In this document: one piece after another, positions 28,806 to 32,359 of the stretch | How the letters are laid out: every line of letters begins with the position of its first letter | Numbering within the stretch: position 1 is the first letter of the stretch | Assembly (NCBI GenBank): GCA_938084055.1 | Contig: CALKDK010000047.1 | Location: 1-32,359, forward strand | From: an uncultured Luminiphilus sp. | Lineage (GTDB): Bacteria > Pseudomonadota > Gammaproteobacteria > Pseudomonadales > Halieaceae | Direction: 5' to 3' | DNA length: 32,359 nucleotides | Notes under the pieces: generated by a model | Databases searched by the model: none | What the model was told of the DNA's origin: nothing | What the model saw: only the letters and a program-made list of their open reading frames with translations | Translations under genes and position numbers: made by a program

Positions 28806-29026
28806 CACTTTAAATCCTCCAAAGAAAACGGATGTGCCAGGCTGTCCAAATCCCGAGCAGCATTGCCGCCCTGCTCACTGACTATGCCACTGTTTCGAGC
28901 AAATTCTCCAGAGTCCTATTCTGCAGGCAACTGTCAATCCGAGGGGGGATGGAAGGTCTCCGGTCACATCACACTTGGAATCACCAACGCCCAACCAGGT
29001 CCGACGCAGCGGCGACGTACACCGGG

Positions 29027-29482
29027 TCAGTTTCTGCGCTGGGCAAAAAAGGACTTAAGCAGCGTGGCGGAGTCGAGAGACAATACGCCCTCTGACCAGG
29101 ATACCCGGTGATTCAACCCCGGATTTGCCAGCGCTTCTGCCGTACTGACCACGGCCCCCGCTTTGGGCTCACGGGCGGCAAACACAACACGCTCAACCCG
29201 GGCATGCACGAGGGCACCGCAGCACATCGTGCAGGGCTCCAGTGTTACGTAGAGCACTGTCCCGGGTAACCGATAATTGCCAAGCCGTTGTCCCGCCTTT
29301 TGGAGCACTTGCATCTCAGCGTGGGCAGTGGCGTCGCACTTGCCGATTTGTGCGTTACCTGCGGTCGCCAGTACCTCCCCCGTGGCACTGACCAATACCG
29401 CACCCACAGGCACCTCTCCCCTTTCAGCCGCGCTCCGGGCCTCTGCAAGCGCCTGTGTCATGTAGGTTTGATCATCTAGCAT
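29027..29482 (-). CDS. tadA: tRNA-specific adenosine deaminase TadA
   Basis: A 151-residue zinc deaminase that converts A34 to inosine in tRNA(Arg) (ICG), needed to read CGN codons. Zinc ligands are His54, Cys84 and Cys87, and the proton-shuttle Glu56 follows in HAEM; the second half of the motif is PCTMCCGALVHARV. The N-terminal EVPVGAVLV is typical. Just before HAE the sequence reads DATAHAE, where the family normally has DPTAHAE. GGGAG lies six bases before the ATG. About 220 bases without a recognisable gene separate it from the glycosylase gene downstream. Confidence 0.95.
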   Translation of the reverse strand: MLDDQTYMTQALAEARSAAERGEVPVGAVLVSATGEVLATAGNAQIGKCDATAHAEMQVLQKAGQRLGNYRLPGTVLYVTLEPCTMCCGALVHARVERVVFAAREPKAGAVVSTAEALANPGLNHRVSWSEGVLSLDSATLLKSFFAQRRN

Positions 29483-29564
29483 GCCATTCTCCCAGACTTC
29501 TCTTTACGCGAGGGAAAAGGCGCCACCCTACGCACAGCACACATAATCTCGCTACGGGGCACAT

Positions 29565-29598
29565 AAAAAAACCCCGCGGAACAATCCGCAGGGTTTTT
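29565..29598 (-). terminator. Rho-independent terminator after the EF-G gene
   Basis: On the minus strand a stem AAAAACCCTGCGGA / TCCGCGGGGTTTTT with one internal mismatch and the loop TTGT is followed by further T. It lies 33 bases after the EF-G stop codon and separates it from tadA. Confidence 0.85.
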
Positions 29599-29630
29599 CA
29601 GAAGCAGCTTCGCGTGAAAAAACTGCCGGG

Positions 29631-31721
29631 TTAGCTGGCCTTGGCAGCGCGGCGCTCTTTCTCCTCAGCAATGACCTTCTCCGCTACCGACGCCGGGCAG
29701 GGCAGGTAGTGGGAAAACTCCATCGAGAACTGTCCACGCCCCGAGGTAATCGTTCGCAGGTGACCAATATACCCAAACATTTCTGCCAGGGGGACATCGG
29801 CCTTGATGCGAATACCCGTTGACATCGAGTCCTGGTCCTTGATCATGCCGCGACGACGGTTCAGGTCACCGATCACGTCACCTACGTTATCCTCAGGACT
29901 GAACACATCCACCTTCATGATCGGTTCGATCAATTGGGGGTTGGCTTTGGGCATGGACTGTCGGAATGCTCCCTTCGCCGCCAGCTCGAAGGCTATCGCC
30001 GACGAGTCCACGGCATGGAAACCACCGTCATAGAGTTCAACACCGACATCGAGCACGGGAAAGCCCGCCAGCGGGCCCTCTTCCATCATGACCCGGAAGC
30101 CCTTCTCAATGGCCGGGAAGAATTCCTTGGGTACGTTCCCGCCCACCACGGTGGAAGTGAACTGATAGCCACTGCCGGGTTCACCCGGAATGATTTTGTA
30201 ATCAATCTTGCCGAACTGGCCGGAGCCGCCCGACTGCTTCTTGTGGGTGTAGCTGTCATCCACCTCTGCGGTAATAGTTTCGCGGTAGGCAACCTGGGGC
30301 TGACCAACATCGAGCTCTACACCATAGGTTCGCTTGAGGATATCAACCTTGATATCGAGGTGAAGCTCTCCCATGCCCTTGAGGATGGTCTCACCGGAAT
30401 CCTGGTCGGTCTCTACCCTGAAGGACGGGTCCTCGGCGATCATCTTACCGATGGCCACACCCATCTTCTCAGTGCCCGCCTTGTCTTTGGGCGCCACTGC
30501 AATGGAAATCACCGGCTCAGGAAAGACCATCGCCTCAAGCGTGCAGGGCTTGGCAGTGCTACAGAGGGTGTGTCCTGTTTGTACATTCTTCATACCGACA
30601 CAGGCAAAGATATCGCCCGCCTGGGCGCTATCGATTTCATTGCGCTCATCAGCGTGCATCTCTACCATTCGTCCAATACGCTCGGTCTTGCCCGTCGCTG
30701 AATTGAGGATGGTGTCGCCCTTTTTGAGCTGGCCTGAGTACACCCGAATGAATGTCAGGGCGCCGAAGCGGTCATCCATTATCTTGAACGCCAGACCCCG
30801 AAACGGCTCTTCGGTGGACACAATGGCCTTCTCTCCCGTGGGATTGCCTTCCTCGTCGGTCAGATCCTGTGGATCCACTTCTGTCGGGCTGGGCAGATAA
30901 TCCACCACCGCATCGAGAACCAGCTGCACACCCTTATTCTTGAATGCCGAGCCACAATAGGTGGGAAAGAACTTGAGCATCCTTGTTCCCTCTCGGATAC
31001 ACATTTTGATGTCATCAATGGAGGGTTCCTCCCCCTCCATGTAGGCCATCATCACGTCATCATCCATTTCGACTGCGGCTTCGATCAATTCCTCCCGATA
31101 GGCGGCGGCATCATCCACAAGGTCTGCGGGGATATCGGTAATTTCGTAATTCTCGGGCAAGCCTGTGTCGTCCCAGATGTACGCCTTCTGGGTCAGGATA
31201 TCGACCACACCGGTAAATTCGTCCTCGCGTCCGATCGGCAGGGTCATCACCAGTGGATTGGCCCCCAAAACTTTCTTTACCTGCTCAACCACGCGGTAAA
31301 AATCAGCGCCCACCCGGTCGAGCTTGTTGACGAATATCAGCCTTGATACCTCGGAGTCGTTGGCATAGCGCCAGTTGGTCTCGGACTGGGGTTCCACACC
31401 ACCCGAGCCACAGAAGACGCCGACGCCACCATCGAGGACCTTGAGAGACCGGTAGACCTCGACGGTAAAGTCAACGTGCCCGGGCGTATCAATAATATTC
31501 AGTCGATGATCTTTCCAGAAACAGGTCGTGGCCGCGGATTGAATCGTAATGCCGCGCTCCTGCTCCTGGTCCATAAAGTCCGTGGTGGCTTCGCCATCGT
31601 GGACTTCGCCGGTTTTATGAATCTTGCCAGTGAGCTTCAGTATGCGCTCTGTGGTGGTGGTCTTGCCCGCGTCAACATGGGCGAAAACTCCGATATTTCG
31701 ATATAAGTTAAGGTCTGTCAT
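29631..31721 (-). CDS. fusA: Translation elongation factor G, paralogue type outside the str operon
   Basis: A 696-residue GTPase that moves tRNAs and mRNA through the ribosome. Domain G has the P-loop AHVDAGKT at 14-21, switch II DTPGH at 78-82 with catalytic His82, and NKLD at 132-135. Domains II-V follow at normal length, with GELHLDI near residue 465 and [17 protein letters not shown] near the C-terminus. From memory it resembles the second EF-G copies of Vibrio and Shewanella: after domain-G motif 3 it reads [18 protein letters not shown] where the str-operon EF-G has GVQPQSETVWRQAN. rpsL, rpsG and tuf are not adjacent, so the canonical copy probably lies elsewhere. Whether this copy translocates or mainly recycles ribosomes cannot be told. 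It has its own terminator and a ~310-base upstream region. Confidence 0.95.
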   Translation of the reverse strand: MTDLNLYRNIGVFAHVDAGKTTTTERILKLTGKIHKTGEVHDGEATTDFMDQEQERGITIQSAATTCFWKDHRLNIIDTPGHVDFTVEVYRSLKVLDGGVGVFCGSGGVEPQSETNWRYANDSEVSRLIFVNKLDRVGADFYRVVEQVKKVLGANPLVMTLPIGREDEFTGVVDILTQKAYIWDDTGLPENYEITDIPADLVDDAAAYREELIEAAVEMDDDVMMAYMEGEEPSIDDIKMCIREGTRMLKFFPTYCGSAFKNKGVQLVLDAVVDYLPSPTEVDPQDLTDEEGNPTGEKAIVSTEEPFRGLAFKIMDDRFGALTFIRVYSGQLKKGDTILNSATGKTERIGRMVEMHADERNEIDSAQAGDIFACVGMKNVQTGHTLCSTAKPCTLEAMVFPEPVISIAVAPKDKAGTEKMGVAIGKMIAEDPSFRVETDQDSGETILKGMGELHLDIKVDILKRTYGVELDVGQPQVAYRETITAEVDDSYTHKKQSGGSGQFGKIDYKIIPGEPGSGYQFTSTVVGGNVPKEFFPAIEKGFRVMMEEGPLAGFPVLDVGVELYDGGFHAVDSSAIAFELAAKGAFRQSMPKANPQLIEPIMKVDVFSPEDNVGDVIGDLNRRRGMIKDQDSMSTGIRIKADVPLAEMFGYIGHLRTITSGRGQFSMEFSHYLPCPASVAEKVIAEEKERRAAKAS

Positions 31722-32031
31722 TTCTCTGCTTCTGCTCTGTTAGTTGTTTCCTGGTACCAACCATCAATTACTGACATACCGTTAGGTGCTCTCATGGAGT
31801 TCTAGCAGCGAGAGCCCGGCAATAAATCGAGGTGGACGCACGTAATTCCTTGCCGGTCCTTAATGCACTTCCTGGCAGCAGCTATGGCGCTGCAAATCAG
31901 GTAGGACGGGCTTTCGGGCGCGGATAATAACAGTGCAGGGCGGCCTAAACCAGTCCCAATGTCAACACCACCCAACGAGTCATGCCAATCATTCGAAAAA
32001 TTAATATAAACAGTAGGTTAACGTATTGAAG
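31722..32031. other. 310-base non-coding stretch upstream of the EF-G gene
   Basis: No supported gene lies here. Visible structure is a perfect 7-bp inverted repeat, CCGGCAA (31816-31822) and TTGCCGG (31850-31856), 27 bases apart, and a smaller hairpin near 31878-31900 (GCAGC/GCTGC). On the minus strand a perfect TTGACA (31960-31965) occurs but has no -10 partner at 16-18 bases. A TATTAT further downstream has no good -35. The part nearest 32031 is A/T-rich, downstream of the metallopeptidase gene, without a clear terminator hairpin. Confidence 0.5.
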
Positions 32032-32359
32032 TCAGCGACGAAGAATCGCAATCCAGCGCGCGATATTGAGTAGGCTCATTAACGACGCCGAAACGTAGGT
32101 CAGTGCCGCAGCAGTTAGCAGCCTGCGGGCATGAGGGCGGTCAGCTGGTTTGAGGGTATTGAGTTTATCCAGAAGGGGTAGTGCTCGATTGAAACTGGCG
32201 TCAAATTCGGTCGGTAAAGTAAGACCATGCACGATCACTGAACTGCCAAGCGTCATGAATCCCGCGAGGATGGTGATGATGCCTAGGGCTGGAACCCGAG
32301 TTAGCAGGCCTATAAAGGGCGATATCACTAGCAGCCCAGCGCCAATTTTCTCGATTTTA
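32032..32359 (-). CDS. YugP-type zinc metallopeptidase (membrane), C-terminal half; gene runs off the window
   Basis: The frame is open to the right edge; the GTG at 32328 is internal. About 108 residues are seen. They contain two hydrophobic membrane segments (around IGAGLLVISPFIGLL and ITILAGFMTLGSSVIV), then the family motif TLPTEFDASFNRAL, and near the C-terminus AAALTYVSASLMSLLNIARW. This pattern matches the C-terminal half of YugP-like neutral zinc metallopeptidases (Pfam Zn_peptidase_2 as I recall it). The HExxH zinc motif would lie in the missing N-terminal half and cannot be checked. Its role is poorly known. Confidence 0.82.
   Translation of the reverse strand, partial: KIEKIGAGLLVISPFIGLLTRVPALGIITILAGFMTLGSSVIVHGLTLPTEFDASFNRALPLLDKLNTLKPADRPHARRLLTAAALTYVSASLMSLLNIARWIAILRR

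Noticed and set aside
28806..29026. Possible 4.5S SRP RNA or tRNA gene in the tadA gap
   Set aside because: The SRP core (GGAAGGAAGCAGCC-like) and the tRNA T-loop motif are absent on both strands.
29934..30701. Plus-strand frame of 255 codons opposite the EF-G gene
   Set aside because: Antisense shadow of the conserved EF-G coding sequence, without a ribosome site or motifs.
31960..31965. Consensus TTGACA on the minus strand upstream of the EF-G gene
   Set aside because: No -10-like hexamer stands at 16-18 bases, so a promoter cannot be supported.

Overview
The window is a run of housekeeping genes from a gammaproteobacterium. The evidence is the complete isc iron-sulfur operon in the order iscR-iscS-iscU-iscA-hscB-hscA-fdx, the following ndk-rlmN-pilW-ispG-hisS-yfgM-bamB-der series known from Pseudomonas-type genomes, a single-chain PurL, and the ~530-residue form of isocitrate lyase. 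A TonB-dependent receptor beside a secreted S9 peptidase, and a paralogue-type EF-G, fit a marine heterotroph of the Cellvibrionales/Halieaceae kind; that placement is inference from gene order and protein recall, not a computed phylogeny.

Layout. Bases 1-2771 hold two plus-strand nutrient-uptake genes: the C-terminus of a TonB-dependent receptor and an S9 peptidase, each followed by a hairpin terminator. From 2790 to 26510 almost everything is on the minus strand. In transcription order this block is purL, then secD-secF, then (past the lone plus-strand suhB) trmJ, the isc operon, an ndk-to-der operon of eight tightly packed genes, and finally aceA. From 26606 come plus-strand mltF and then minus-strand genes for an HhH-GPD DNA glycosylase, tadA, a stand-alone EF-G and the C-terminal half of a YugP-type zinc metallopeptidase that runs off the right edge.

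How the genes work together. IscS, IscU and IscA with HscB, HscA and Fdx build Fe-S clusters, and IscR senses their supply. Two genes just downstream, rlmN and ispG, encode 4Fe-4S enzymes and retain all cluster cysteines. der (ribosome assembly), hisS, rlmN, trmJ, tadA and the EF-G serve translation. bamB, yfgM, secD and secF serve export and outer-membrane assembly. pilW and mltF are envelope lipoproteins, and purL and ndk supply nucleotides.

Regulatory signals that can be read include an IscR-like palindrome upstream of iscR, a near-consensus sigma70 promoter for ndk set inside a GC-rich hairpin, a divergent pair of extended -10 promoters between trmJ and suhB, a -10 for purL that helps fix its start, and a possible leaderless promoter for mltF. 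Four gene junctions use the same four-base NTGA stop/start overlap. I saw no tRNA or rRNA gene, insertion sequence, CRISPR array, phage gene or recognisable new defence or metabolic system. The points worth checking are regulatory structures and gene-order losses rather than a novel machine.
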